A stretch of 64,000 bases of DNA from Microstegium vimineum (lineage: Eukaryota > Streptophyta > Magnoliopsida > Poales > Poaceae). Location of the stretch: the NCBI GenBank assembly GCA_022036555.1, contig CM039129.1, positions 28,322,553-28,386,552 on the forward strand, given 5' to 3'. Under the pieces are notes generated by a model. The model made no database searches, was not told the DNA's origin, and worked only from the letters and a program-made list of their open reading frames with translations. A program made the position numbers and the translations under genes. Below, one piece after another: positions 32,092 through 42,781 of the stretch. Position 1 is the first letter of the stretch; every line of letters begins with the position of its first letter.

Positions 32092-34495
32092 TTAAGCTTG
32101 TTGTTTGGGAACCCCCTTAGTGCGGGGTCCCATTGCCTTGTCAACCAACTCCTTAGCAACCCAAAGAACCCTAGGCTTGTTCTTCATTGGTGGTCCAAGA
32201 AACACCACAAGTGGTCTACCCTTGGAATCTTTGTTGATGACATAGTGAGAATCATGAGCAAATGGCCTAGTGTGCTTGGGCAAGGTCTTGGGAAGTGGAG
32301 TCTTGCATTGAAATGATAGATGACCAATTTGTCCACATCCAAAACACCTCTTAGGCTTGGGCTTTGGCTTCTCTTGATTGTAGCCATTGTACTTGTTCTT
32401 GTAGTAGTTCTTGGCTTCAATCTTGACCTTGGCCTTCATCACTTGGTTCTCTTTGTACCCAATACCGGTCTTGTCACTCTTCATGACGGTGCTCATTAGA
32501 AGCTCACTTTGGAGATTATGGCCCTTGGTGAACTTTTCAAGGCCACTTGTAAGCTTGGTCTTGTCATTCTTGAGCTTGGCAATTTCTTCTCGAAGAGAGT
32601 TGATCAAGGTGATAGCATCTTTGTCTTCTTCTTGAGCCGGCTTGATGGTGAAGGGCTTGTTTGCCTTGAGGTTGATTAGCTCTTCCTTGAGCTTTGAGTT
32701 CTCTTCACTCATCTTCACATAATCATCATACTTGTCGGCTTCTACAACTCTCTTGCCCTTGCACTTTGCACTTTGCACTTTGCTCAAGAGCCACATCATC
32801 AAGCTCGATATCACAAGAGATAGCACTTGCACACTTAGCACACGGGTTAGTAGCAACATGTGTAAGATCTTGAGTAAGTAATTCATTTGCTACCACTAGT
32901 GTGCCATGATCACTTTTCACTTGGTTGTAGTCATCTTTTAACAAGTTAAACCTTGTGAGGAGCTCTTGGGATGACCTCTCAAGCTTATCATGTTTCTCAT
33001 TGGCTTGCTTAAGAGAGGCTTTGAGCTCCCTAGTGCTAGATGTGAGAGAGTTAATCTCAAGCTTCAAATCATCATTAGCACTAGACAAGTTATCAAGCTT
33101 ATCATGCAAGTTTTCCTTGATTTCAAGAAGTTTGTAATTTTTACTCTTGTACTTCCTTATGATGCTAGCATATTTGTTGCAAATTTTAATTAGCTCATCA
33201 TAGGAAGGTGCTTCTTCATCATCACTATCATCACTAGAGAGGTCATCACCATCATCCTCTTTTTGTACCTTCTTGTCACCTTTAGCCATAAGGCATAGGT
33301 GTGTAGAGGATGAGCCCGGCGATGAAGGAGGAGGTGGCGGTGGAATCGAAGAACCAATCACCAAAGCGGCCACCTTCTCTTCTTCACTCTCATCATCGGA
33401 GGAGTCGCTTGAATCATCAATGTCGGTGAGCCAATCACCCACAATGTAAGCCTTGCCATCCTTCTTCTTCTTGTGGAAGTTGAAGTTCTTCTTCTTCTTG
33501 TATGGCTTGTCTTGCTTCTTGTCATCATCACTTGAGTCATCATTGCCGCCCTTGTTCTTCTTGAAGTTCTTGAACTTGTTGTTCTTGAACTTGTCTTTCT
33601 TCTCTTCGGGACACGCATGGGCTAGATGACCAAGAGTGCCGCAATTGTAGCACTTCATTTGGGAGATTGGCTTCCTTGAAGAGCTTGTGAAGAATTTCTT
33701 CTTCTTTGAGTCAAACTTGACTCCATTCTTGTTTAGCCTCTTCAACATCTTGGCGGTCTTCTTCACCATGAGAGCGATGTTGTCTTCATCATCATCATCA
33801 CTTGTACTCTCAATGACATATTGAATCTTGCACTTCTCCTTGGAAGATGCCTTGAGAGCCAAGTCCTTCTTCTCCTCCTTCTCTTTCTTCTTGGAGGATG
33901 ATGAAGTTCCATCATTGATCTTCATGTACATCTCATGAGCATTGATCTTGCCCAACACTTGTGTTGGTGTAGTTGCGGAGAGATCGCCTTGATGAAGAAA
34001 CGTGACGATGTGGCTATACTTGTCTATTGGAAGGACACAAAGTATCTTGCGCACCACATCGGTCGGTGTCATTTGAGAGAGTCCAAGGCCATTCAACTCC
34101 TCTACAAGCACATTCAAGCGAGAGTACATTTCATTAGCATTTTCATGAGATAGCATGGTGAAAGCATTTAACTTAGCAATGATAAGGTGATAGCGCTCTT
34201 CTCTTTCACATTTAGTGCCCTCGTGTAGAGCACAAATGTTTGTCCAAATCTCATGCGCGGTTTTGCAATTCCGCACACGGTTGAACACATCCTTGCAAAT
34301 GCCACGGAAAAGAATATTCTTTGCCTTAGCATTGTTCTTCTCAAAGTATGGGTCCTCGACGAGCACCGATCCACCTTGGGTGGCGGCTTTGTGAACGCCG
34401 ACATCCACGGCCTCAAGGTAGGCCTCCATCCGCACTTTCCAATACGGAAAGTCATCCCCATCGAACATGGGTGGCGGTCCATCCCCATGGGACAT
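32092..34495 (-). pseudogene. gag: Copia-B gag with two zinc knuckles
   Basis: The ATG at 34495 begins MSHGDGPPPMFDGDDFPYWK, followed by the copia gag domain (KTAHEIWTNICALHEGT, YSRLNVLVEELNGLGLSQ). Zinc knuckle 1 is CYNCGTLGHLAHAC. After it come Lys- and Asp/Ser-rich stretches and a long predicted coiled coil (KENLHDKLDNLSSANDDLKL), then zinc knuckle 2, CFGCGQIGHLSFQC. The frame shifts in a three-copy GCACTTT tandem (32761-32781). The second frame ends in a TAA at 32094-32092. Long coiled-coil gag with two knuckles is usual in Sireviruses. Confidence 0.88.
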
Positions 34496-34533
34496 CTTGC
34501 TCTAGGCGGTGAAGCCTAATTTAGAGCGACCGT

Positions 34534-34545
34534 GCTCTGATACCA
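34534..34545 (-). other. Copia-B primer-binding site (tRNA-iMet type)
   Basis: The minus-strand TGGTATCAGAGC lies two bases from the right LTR. It is the usual initiator-Met primer site of plant copia elements. Confidence 0.92.
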
Positions 34546-34547
34546 AT

Positions 34548-34910
34548 TGAAAGGATCAAGATGCCCAAGAGGGGGGGGGGTGAATTGAGCTTGTTTTAAA
34601 TTTCTAAAGCAAATATAAAAGCCTATCAAATGCCAATCACCCCCTAGTGCCTACCGTCCGTGTGTCCTAGCTATGCTTAGTGCCCTTCTCAACCTTATGG
34701 CACTAAGAACTAGCCTAGTCTTCGTCGTGTATCTTCATCCTTTGCAACCGAAACGATTTCCATCTTGGGGGCATGAATATCCATTAAGCCCATTCAAAAT
34801 GCATCACTAATGACCTAACATAGATGACTTTGTCTCTGCAAAACACACGTTAGTCATAGTGATCTAGTATTGTCGTTAATCGCCTAAACACAAGGGTCCA
34901 TGATTCTACA
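34548..34910 (-). repeat. Copia-B 5' LTR (right copy)
   Basis: 363 bp with the same ends as 23583-23944, flanked at 34911-34915 by the AGCAC target duplication. Confidence 0.95.
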
Positions 34911-34915
34911 AGCAC

Positions 34916-35718
34916 TACCTTGCAAGCATGCCGACAACGTGAATTCAAAGAGGATGTTTGAAGAGACCATGTTTCCAAGATTTGGAGTCCCCAGAATAGT
35001 GATAAGTGATGGAGGATCACATTTCATCGACAAACGATTTGAACGGTACCTAGCGAGGTATGGGATCCGCCACAACGTCGCTACACCTTATCATCCTCAG
35101 ACAAGTGGCCAAGCAGAAACCTCAAACAAACAAATCAAGAATATTCTTCAGAAAATAGTGAATGAAATGGGAACATCATGGAAGGACAAGTTACCCGATG
35201 CACTCTGGGCATACCGGACTGCATACAAAACTCCAATTAGAATGTCTCCATATCAACTCATATATGGGAAGACTTGTCACCTACCTGTTGAACTAGAGTT
35301 CAAGGCACATTGGGCCATAAAAAGATGGAATATGGACTTTGATGCCGCTAGAGAGAATCAACAAATGCAATTATCGGAATTAGAGGAGTGGAGAGAAAAA
35401 ACATATCATAATTCAAAGATCTACAAAGAAAGAGTTAAACGATGGCATGACAAGATAAAAAAGAAGGAGTTCACACCCGGAGATAAGGTATTACTTTTTA
35501 ATTCAGGGGTGAAGCTCTTCGGACACAGAAAGCTATGAAGCAAATGGGAAGGACCATATAAGGTAATCAATTCATCATCCCACGGAGCAATCACACTTCA
35601 AAATGACGAAGGTACGTTATTCAAGGTAAATGATCAATGTCTCGAAATATTTCTAGAGCCTAATGAAGAATTAGAAGAAATAGACATAATTAATTTCCAT
35701 ATTTTAAGCGAATTTTAA
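34916..35718 (+). pseudogene. pol: Athila pol: integrase catalytic core and C-terminus
   Basis: It resumes the frame broken at 23582. The second and third catalytic residues are D in VISDGGSHF and E in SGQAETSNKQ. Then come ALWAYRTAYKTPIRMSPYQL and the GPY-type C-terminus (SKWEGPYKVINS). A TGA at 35536-35538 falls just before SKWEGPY. Without it the frame would run to the TAA at 35716-35718. Copia-B therefore landed between the first and second catalytic Asp residues. Confidence 0.88.
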
Positions 35719-36002
35719 GGCCCAATCACTTTATCTTTACATTTCTGGGCCATGCATATGTCTTTCGGTATAGAGAACCTTCTAGAAACGAGTGCGCAGA
35801 AGAAGCCCGGCAGAGCCCACATAGCCAAGGCGGGCGCCCTAGGGTGTAGGGCGGCCGCCCCACCCCTATCACCTCTCGCCGCCGCCTTTCTCTCACTCGA
35901 ACCTCCTAGTCTCCTTATCCGATAAAACTCTCAAAACACTTATCCAACCATTTCCTCGCACGATTTGCTCCGTAGATGCTTCTAGAGGCTGTTTTCCACC
36001 CC

Positions 36003-36010
36003 TATATAAA
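36003..36010 (+). promoter_or_regulatory. TATA box upstream of the Athila accessory ORF
   Basis: TATATAAA lies 82 bp before the ATG (36092). CATCATCATTCAATC-type leader sequence falls at the expected transcription start. The position is inside the element and distant from either LTR, suggesting a separate transcript. Confidence 0.5.
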
Positions 36011-36291
36011 CAACCCCTGACATCAGCCATCATCATCATTCAATCATTCCCTTAGCTCTCGCTTATAAGCTTGCTAGATCTCTTTGCTCCAATGGCCAGC
36101 AACAGCAACACCGATAGGAGGATGGTCCCCTACGGATCAAACCTCGAAGATCTAGACTCCAAGGCCTTAGTCTTAGTCCACGATGAGCTCCCACTAGCCA
36201 CCATTCCACCAAAGCAACAACGCTATAGCAAATCCTTCTACGCGCAGCCTGTCCTCGTTGCACCACCACAACCACTCCTGCTTAAGGGGCC

Positions 36292-38240
36292 TGCGAACAC
36301 ATGGTGCATAAGTACCCATGTAGTTCGGTTTTGTGATGAGTGATTGACCAACACTTGAGTGTTTCAGTTTGAGTGGCTTACCCTAACCTCTTTGTGAAAG
36401 AAAATGTGTGTTGTCTATCGGCTTGTGGTGTGCAGGTGCTATGCCTAGTGACAGTGGTCAATGGCGTGGAGAAGGTCGAGTTGAGGCTTGCTGTGCCGAT
36501 GGACTGAGAGCAGTGAAGGGCAGAAGCGGGGCTCAGACCGAGGGACCATGGGCGCCAACGGACTAGCTGTGGTGGCTAGTGCTTGGCACCGGCGAGTGCA
36601 ACAAGACATGGAGGTAGACCGAGTCGACCAAGTCAAGACGGCGGACGAGCGGGTCAAGCGGAGGCTCATGGGACTCGGAGTCCGACCGGGCGAGGAAAAG
36701 GTGGCTCGAGTCGAGTGGTTTGGTGGTTTGGTCCTCAAAACTATCTGAGGACGGTTTCCATGTTTGGGCCTCAAAACTCGGGGTTCGGTAGTTGAGCCCA
36801 AAGCTATCGGTGGCGGGTTTCCTGGGTTTGGGCCTCAAAACCTAGGCGAAGCTTCCGAGGAAGCGGGGATGTCACGTGGCCGAATCCTGGAGGTTGCATC
36901 GAGGCGACGGCAACTCCTGGCAGGAAGCGGGGCCGTTAATTCAAATCGAGGAAGATATTTTCCGGAGCTTGGACTGCAATGCTTAGGCTAGGTAGTTCAC
37001 TCATGTATCTAGGGGGGTCTTTGGGAAATAGCCAAAGCCCATTAAATAGGGGATGAAGGGGTATCCTCATCCTACCTCTTGAACCCCAATCATTTGCACC
37101 ACTCCTCTCTCTCTCTAACCTCTCTCGAGTTCATGAGGGCCCTAGGTTGATTTCACCAACCTTTGTAAGAACTCGAGGATCTTTTGGTGGGAATCGGAGG
37201 CCTTACCCTCCGTAAGCCATGGCGGCTTTGATTTCTTGATCGTGTCTCTGTTTTTCTTGTGTTCTTCGCGTTTTGCTTTTTGCTCCCTTTTGTTCCTGAG
37301 ATGAAATCTCTTTGTTGGGAGTAGCTCTTGCAAATCCGTTTGAACCAAGTTGTTCGTATTCGAGAGGAGCATCTTTGCACCGAAAGATCCATCCTCAAAC
37401 CTCTCGAGTACGCAGATCGGGCGAAATCTTTGCGGTATTCTTCGTTCTTGAGTTTATCCCCCAAATTCTTTGTTTCCCTGCAATCCGAACCAAATTGAGT
37501 GATGATTTCTTCAGGATAGCTCCTCCATAGCACTAGAAACATGCCTACCAAGTTGGGTTGCTAGTGGAGATCATTTGGTAAGGACTTGGGAAGATTTGGC
37601 GGAGAGAAAAACGATTTTCGCTTTTTCTGCGCTCTGCTCGGGGGCGTCGGACGCTCCGTCGAGAGGCACCGGACGCTAGGTCGTGCTGACATCAGCGTTC
37701 ATCGCTCACTTTGTTTGCGCGAGTCAAGTTGGCGCTGGATGCTCGCTAGCATCCGTCGACCACACACTAGAGCGTCCGTCGGTTTTCAGCCAGTGCAACC
37801 TCTCTGTGTGCTTTGTGTCGGACGCTGCAGAGCGTCCGTCGGGACTGCGTCAGACGCGTCTATCGGGACTGCATCAGACGCGTCCGTTGCCGAACTGACC
37901 TCTCGGGTTGCTCTCTGCTCTTGCGTCGGACGCTCGGCTTCAGCGTCCGTTGCCCAACTTCTCAGCGTCCGTCGGCTGCTGTTTCTGCTGTTTTGACTTG
38001 GGTTCTTGCCTATTTTCCATAGGGGTCGGGAACTTGGTTTTCGGGGTTTCCGGTGAGTTTTCCTCCACTGTCGGTGAGATCTAAATTGTTCATTTTTGTC
38101 TGAATCCCCGCTCGGGTTGCTTAGGGGAGGTTGAGCACCTAGCAACTGAGTTTGGTTTTTGGGAAGAGTGGCCCGAATATTTCAAGAGAAATTTGAGGCT
38201 CCCATTCACCCCCCCTCTGGTCGCCGTTGGCAGTCCTTCA
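36292..38240 (+). repeat. Copia-A1 5' LTR
   Basis: 1949 bp from TGCGAACACATGG to GGCAGTCCTTCA. It contains a TTAAATAG box (about 37052-37059) and several GCGTCCGTCGG-type repeats (37650-37980). It aligns with 54336-56452 in reverse. The frames seen inside are not genes. Confidence 0.9.
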
Positions 38241-38242
38241 AT

Positions 38243-38254
38243 TGGTATCAGAGC
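38243..38254 (+). other. Copia-A1 primer-binding site (tRNA-iMet type)
   Basis: TGGTATCAGAGC lies two bases after the LTR. Confidence 0.92.
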
Positions 38255-38303
38255 TGGTTAAGGATCATTCCACCTTACACGGTTCTTGATCCACGAAGGT
38301 GAC

Positions 38304-40845
38304 ATGGACCGAGGTGCTGGTAAACCTCCTTACTTCGATGGAACCAACTTTGCCTATTGGAAGGTGCGCATGTACGCTTACCTCCAAGGGCTTGATACGA
38401 AGTTTTGGGAGATCTGTGAGAATGAGAACTACGAGGTTCTTGCTGCTCGGATCACCGAAGCCCAAGTTATGCAACATGCGTCAAACGCAAGAGCCCGTAG
38501 CATTCTTTTCTCATGTCTGTCACTTCCTGAGTTTGAGAGAGTTTCGAGTCTCACTACGGCACGGGAGATCTGGCAAACACTCTTGAGATATCATGAGGGA
38601 AACCCTCAAATCAAGTCCAGACTCTTTGACACGTACCGTAGAGAGTACGAGAACTTTGTTCAGTTGGCTGGCGAATTTGTTGACGGGATGTTCACTCGCT
38701 TCCAATCTATCGTCAACAAGACGCGTGCTAATCGAGCCAACTTGCCTTATGATGATCATGAGATGGCTATCAAGCTTTTGCATGCCCTTGATCGGAAGGT
38801 GTGGGAGATGAAGGTGGCTGCCATTCAGGAGTCACCGGGCTTTGATGCCCTGACCGTGGATGAGCTGTTCAGCAAACTCAAATCCTCGGAGATTGACTAC
38901 TAGACCCGGACCAAGCTTGAAAACCCGTCGAAACCATCTATGGCGTTGGTTTTTGGCCCCAGCGGTACGTCTTCTTCCTCCTCTAACCCTTCACACTCTT
39001 TATTTACTTTGGCTTTGATGTCTATGACAGAGGAGCAAGTGGAGGCTCTTGGAGATGACAAGCTGGCTTTGGTCATCACTAGGTTCTCACAGTTTCACAA
39101 CAACCGTTTGAACCGATGACGTGGTGGCTCGGCCAAGGGGTGCTACCGTTGCGGTGATGAGGATCACTTCACCGCAAACTGCCCCAAGAAAGCTGCGGGT
39201 GACTTCATCAAGCGCAAGGACAAGCGCGAGCACCACTTCGAGAACAAGCACAAGCCCAAGAAGGTGATCAACAAGGTGAAGGACAAGCACCAAGCCTACC
39301 TCGCCTCCCTCAGCGACATCGATGCCTCCTCCGACGGAGGTGCTTCTTCAAGCGATGATGAGTCAAAGGGAAAGGTTGAGGACAAGCTCAATGACCTATG
39401 CTTCTACGCCGACGCCAAGCACAGTGGCTTTTGCTCCATGGCAATTGAAGAAGGCAAGGTCGGCAAGCACAAGGATGACTCCGACTACGACTCCGACACA
39501 CCTGATGTATCACCCACCATCGAATCCCTCTCTCGAGCTTGAGTCCCTGAACGACCCCTTGATGAGTCAGGATGCTTTGCTCAAGCGTTACGCGTGCAAG
39601 AGGAACGATTTCAAGGCCAAGTATCTTAGTGCGCTGTATGAGCTAGAGTTTGCTAAGGCGTCAGTGGTGGTTACTGAGGAGGTAGAATGTGATGCTTGCA
39701 CCATTCACATGTCTGATCTTGTCACTCTCTAGGACAAGTATGGCACTCTACTTGAGGAGGTTAGTGAGCTGAAGGCTAGGCCTAGCTTACTTGGTGCGTG
39801 CAAGTCTTGCTTAGGCTTGAGTTCTGAGCTGGCACAGAAGGATGCTAGGAATGCTGCGTTAAAGAAGGCTAGCTCAGATAGCACTAGAGAGTCGGAACGC
39901 TTTGAGGCTTTGGAGCTTGAGATCGCATCGTGCAGACACGACAAGATGCGTACTGAGGAGGAAAACACATACCTCTGGTCTATCTTGAACTGGGTGTCTT
40001 GCCGAGAGCCGCAGTTGGGGATGCTGCTTAGCCAATACAAAAGGGCTGGCAGCACGGGAGTAGGCTTTGCTATAGGTGGGAAGGACGATAGCATGTTCGG
40101 TAAGATCGGTGAGTGTAGTGGTTTGAGAGAGAGTGAGAAACCCACCACAACTCCCAAGCTTACCAAGATCACTCCACCTAAGCCTACCGACCCCTCCAAG
40201 TTTCCTGTGAGAGATGGTGTGTTTGAAGAGCCACCCAAAACCACTCCACATAAGCAAGTGTGGATTGCTAAACCGAACCACCTTCGCAACCCACTTGACA
40301 CACTACCAGACATCTCTAGTGATCCCCTTCCTAAGAAAGCTAGAGCCACCCAACCCACCAAGAGAGTGCCTACCAAGAGTGTGGTGAGGTACCATTGTGA
40401 GTATTGTGAGCGGGATGGGCACTTGGCTGAGTTTTGCATTAGGAGGAAGAGAGATGATCGAAGGCAGGTTGAGTTGAACAACCGGGACATGTACCACCCA
40501 CGAGTTGGGGTACGTGAACCAGAAGTTCAGAGGCGCACTTCTAGGCCTAGAGGTACAATGCCTCAAGGTGCTAGGCCTCAGGAGACGAGACCACGTGGTG
40601 GCCATGCCCGAAGTAGTACTGGTCGTGACCCATACGACTATGGGCCTCGTGGCGGTGGCTTTACTGCACCCTTCGCTAGCGGACCACATTTTTCCTATCG
40701 TGGTGATCGCTATCTCCCCGTGGGGCAGGAGATGTTTGGTTTTTCTCCTAACCCATTCTTTGGGAAAGTGGGACAACACTGGTATCCTTCACAGTTTACT
40801 AACCCCAGTGTTTGTCCCTTTGCTCACCTTATGTCTTTTTATTGA
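38304..40845 (+). pseudogene. gag: Copia-A1 gag
   Basis: The first half is MDRGAGKPPYFDGTNFAYWK, REIWQTLLRYHEGN and zinc knuckle CYRCGDEDHFTANC. It is interrupted by a TAG at 38901-38903 and a TGA at 39117-39119, and both positions are sense codons in Copia-A2. A CT-dinucleotide contraction near 39530 shifts the frame. The second half has an acidic/Ser region, a coiled coil (SERFEALELEIASCRHDKMR), a second knuckle CEYCERDGHLAEFC and an Arg/Gly/Pro-rich tail ending MSFY-TGA at 40843-40845. A TAG at 39730-39732 lies at the same place in Copia-A2. The start is the first in-frame ATG after the primer site. Confidence 0.85.
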
Positions 40846-40877
40846 TGTAGGAAGGAGGACTGGAGGAGACTTGGCTT

Positions 40878-42577
40878 GTGGATTCCGAATGCTCACGCCA
40901 TATGACCGGAAGTGCCAAGTGGTTCTACAACCTCTATCCCGTGCGCCACACTGAGTATATCACATTTGGTGACAAGAGTAAAGGTAAGGCTGTCGCCCGA
41001 GAGTCCATCCGAGTCAATTCGTCTTTTGTCCTCAAGGATGTTGCTTTGGTTGCGAATTTGCATTTTAACCTTCTCTCGGTTTCGCAACTCCTTGAAGACG
41101 GTTTTGAGGTGAGCTTTAAGACAAACCTGTCTCAGATTTTGGACTCTCGTGGTGATCTTGTTTGCCGGATTTTACCCTTCGGGAAGGTTTTATGTGCGGA
41201 TTTTTCTATCTCTTCCGGACCTTCTTGATGTCTTCTTGTCGGTTCTTCTTCCGGCCTTTTGAAGTGGAATAGGAGATTGGGACATTTGAGTTTTGACTTG
41301 CTTGCAAGGCTTAGCTCAATGGAACTTATCCAAGGATTGCCAAAGCTAAAGTTCGAGAAAGATTTGGTTTGCCATCCTTGCAGGCATGGCAAGATGGTTG
41401 TCGCTTCCCATCCTCCTATGACTGAGATCATGACCACTCGACCCAGCGAGCTCTTACACATAGACACAGTTGGTCCAGCTCGGGTTAGGTCGGAAGGAGG
41501 GAAGTGGTCGTTGATGACTACTCGAGATACTCTTGGGTGTTCTTTTTGGAGAGTAAGGATGAGGCTTTTTCGCATGTTCGAGATCTGATTTTGAGATTGC
41601 AAAATGAGCTACCTAAGAATGCCATGAGAGCTATCTGCAGTGACAATGGCATAGAATTCAAGAATGCTCACTTTGTAACTCTTTGCTCTTCTTTGGGTCT
41701 CGATAACCAGTTTTCCTCACCTCACACTCCCCAGCAGAACTTTGTTGTTGAGAGCAAGAATCGGACCCTTGTTGAGATGGCCAGGACGATGTTCGATGAG
41801 CATAGGACTCCTAGGCGGTATGGGGCCGAAGCACTTAGTTCTGCTTGCTATGTTTCCAATCACATTTTCCTCCGAGCTTTCAAGAAGAAGACTTCCTATG
41901 AGTTGCAATTTGGGAGACCACCCAAGGTAAGTCACCTATGGGTGTTTGGGTGCAGGTGCTTCATCCTCAAAAAGGGCGGTAAGTTGGATAAATTTGAATC
42001 GCGGTCTTCTGACGGTATCTTTCTTAGTTATTCTACTCACTCTCGTGCTTATCGTGCACTTAACCTTGAGACTAACTGAGTGATGGAGACTTGTGAGATT
42101 ACCTTCGATGAAACTATGCCCTGTGTTTCCACTACTTTTGAGCTTGTAGCTGATGATGAGGTGAACACTAGCATCTTTATGGAGGAGGAGCAGGACGATG
42201 CCGATTGGGGTGATCCCGAGCCTACTCCACAGGCTGCCCCCGTCGACCCTGCGACGTCTACTTCGGCTCACGGTCCCGACCCGACTACTTCCTCTACATG
42301 GGGGCCGTTCGAGTAGCTTCCTCAGTCGGTGCCCGTTGCACCTGAGGGAGCTCCAGCTGCTGTCGAGGGGGAAGCCACTTTGTCCATACAGTCTCCCCAC
42401 CACATCCAGCGGCAGCACCCACCGGAGAACATCATCAGCGACATCGACCATCGAGTCACGCGGTCTAGGTCCTATCTCTCTCACTTTGCTCATTTGGCTT
42501 TTGTCGCTTCTTTTGAGCCCTGGGATGTTGGACATGCTTTGATGGATCCGGATTGGGTTAATGCCATGCATGAGGAG
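40878..42577 (+). pseudogene. pol: Copia-A1 pol fragment: protease and integrase only
   Basis: The protease site reads Val-Asp-Ser-Glu-Cys where Copia-A2 has Asp-Ser-Gly-Cys, so the active-site Gly is lost. GAG-pre-integrase: RRLGHLSFDLLARL...CHPCRHGK. Integrase triad: D in HIDTVGPA, D in CSDNGIEF, E in FVVESKNR (Phe and Ser replace the usual Gly and Arg around it). Stops lie at about 41226 and at 42077-42079, with a frame change near 41505. The linker ends in DPDWVNAMHEE, where the frame jumps into LTR sequence. No RT or RNase H remains. Confidence 0.87.
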
Positions 42578-42781
42578 TTTTCGGGGTTTCCAGTGAGTTT
42601 TCCTCCACTGCTGGTGAGCTCTAAATTGTTCAGTTTCGTCTGAAACCCCGTTCGCGTTGCTCGGGGGAGGTTGAGCACCCAGCAACTGAGTTTGGTTTTT
42701 GGGAAGAGTGGCTCGAATATTTCGAGAGAAATTTGAGGCTCCCATTCACCCCCCCCTCTGGTCGCCGTTCTCGGTCCTTCA
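42578..42781 (+). repeat. Copia-A1 3' LTR, last 200 bp
   Basis: From TTTTCGGGGTTTCCAGTGAG to CGGTCCTTCA, matching 38037-38240. It is directly joined to pol sequence. Confidence 0.88.

Larger units (their letters stand above)
23583..34910 (-). mobile_element. Copia-B: Sirevirus-type Ty1/copia element with accessory ORF
   Basis: This is an 11.3-kb minus-strand element flanked by AGCAC (23578-23582, 34911-34915). The order from the right is LTR, tRNA-iMet primer site, gag with two zinc knuckles, gag/pol stop, and protease, integrase, RT and RNase H. Then come a 1.8-kb GC-rich spacer, a long accessory ORF, a polypurine tract and an LTR. The gag sequence, the copia pol order and an extra ORF after pol mark the Sirevirus (SIRE/Maximus) lineage. 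The LTRs are only about 362 bp, short for that lineage. The two LTRs look nearly identical, with a handful of substitutions, suggesting a fairly recent insertion. Confidence 0.92.
36292..42781 (+). mobile_element. Copia-A1: deletion derivative of a long-LTR Sirevirus-like copia element
   Basis: The 5' LTR is 36292-38240, followed by a primer site, gag and pol to the integrase end, then an abrupt jump at about 42577 into the last 200 bp of the 3' LTR. The flanks are GGGCC (36287-36291, 42782-42786). RT, RNase H, the polypurine tract and most of the 3' LTR are deleted. It belongs to the same family as Copia-A2. Confidence 0.92.

Noticed and set aside
33358..33618. Arg/Ser/Thr-rich 86-codon frame resembling an SR protein
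   Set aside because: It is an alternative-frame reading of the Lys/Asp-rich gag segment of Copia-B.
38243..38254. tRNA gene from a tRNA-like sequence
   Set aside because: TGGTATCAGAGC is the retrotransposon primer site, complementary to the 3' end of tRNA-iMet. No cloverleaf surrounds it.
40835..40845. Classical -1 frameshift site (TTTTTA) between Copia-A gag and pol
   Set aside because: The -1 frame meets a TAG within a few codons in both copies, so frameshifting alone would not reach pol.
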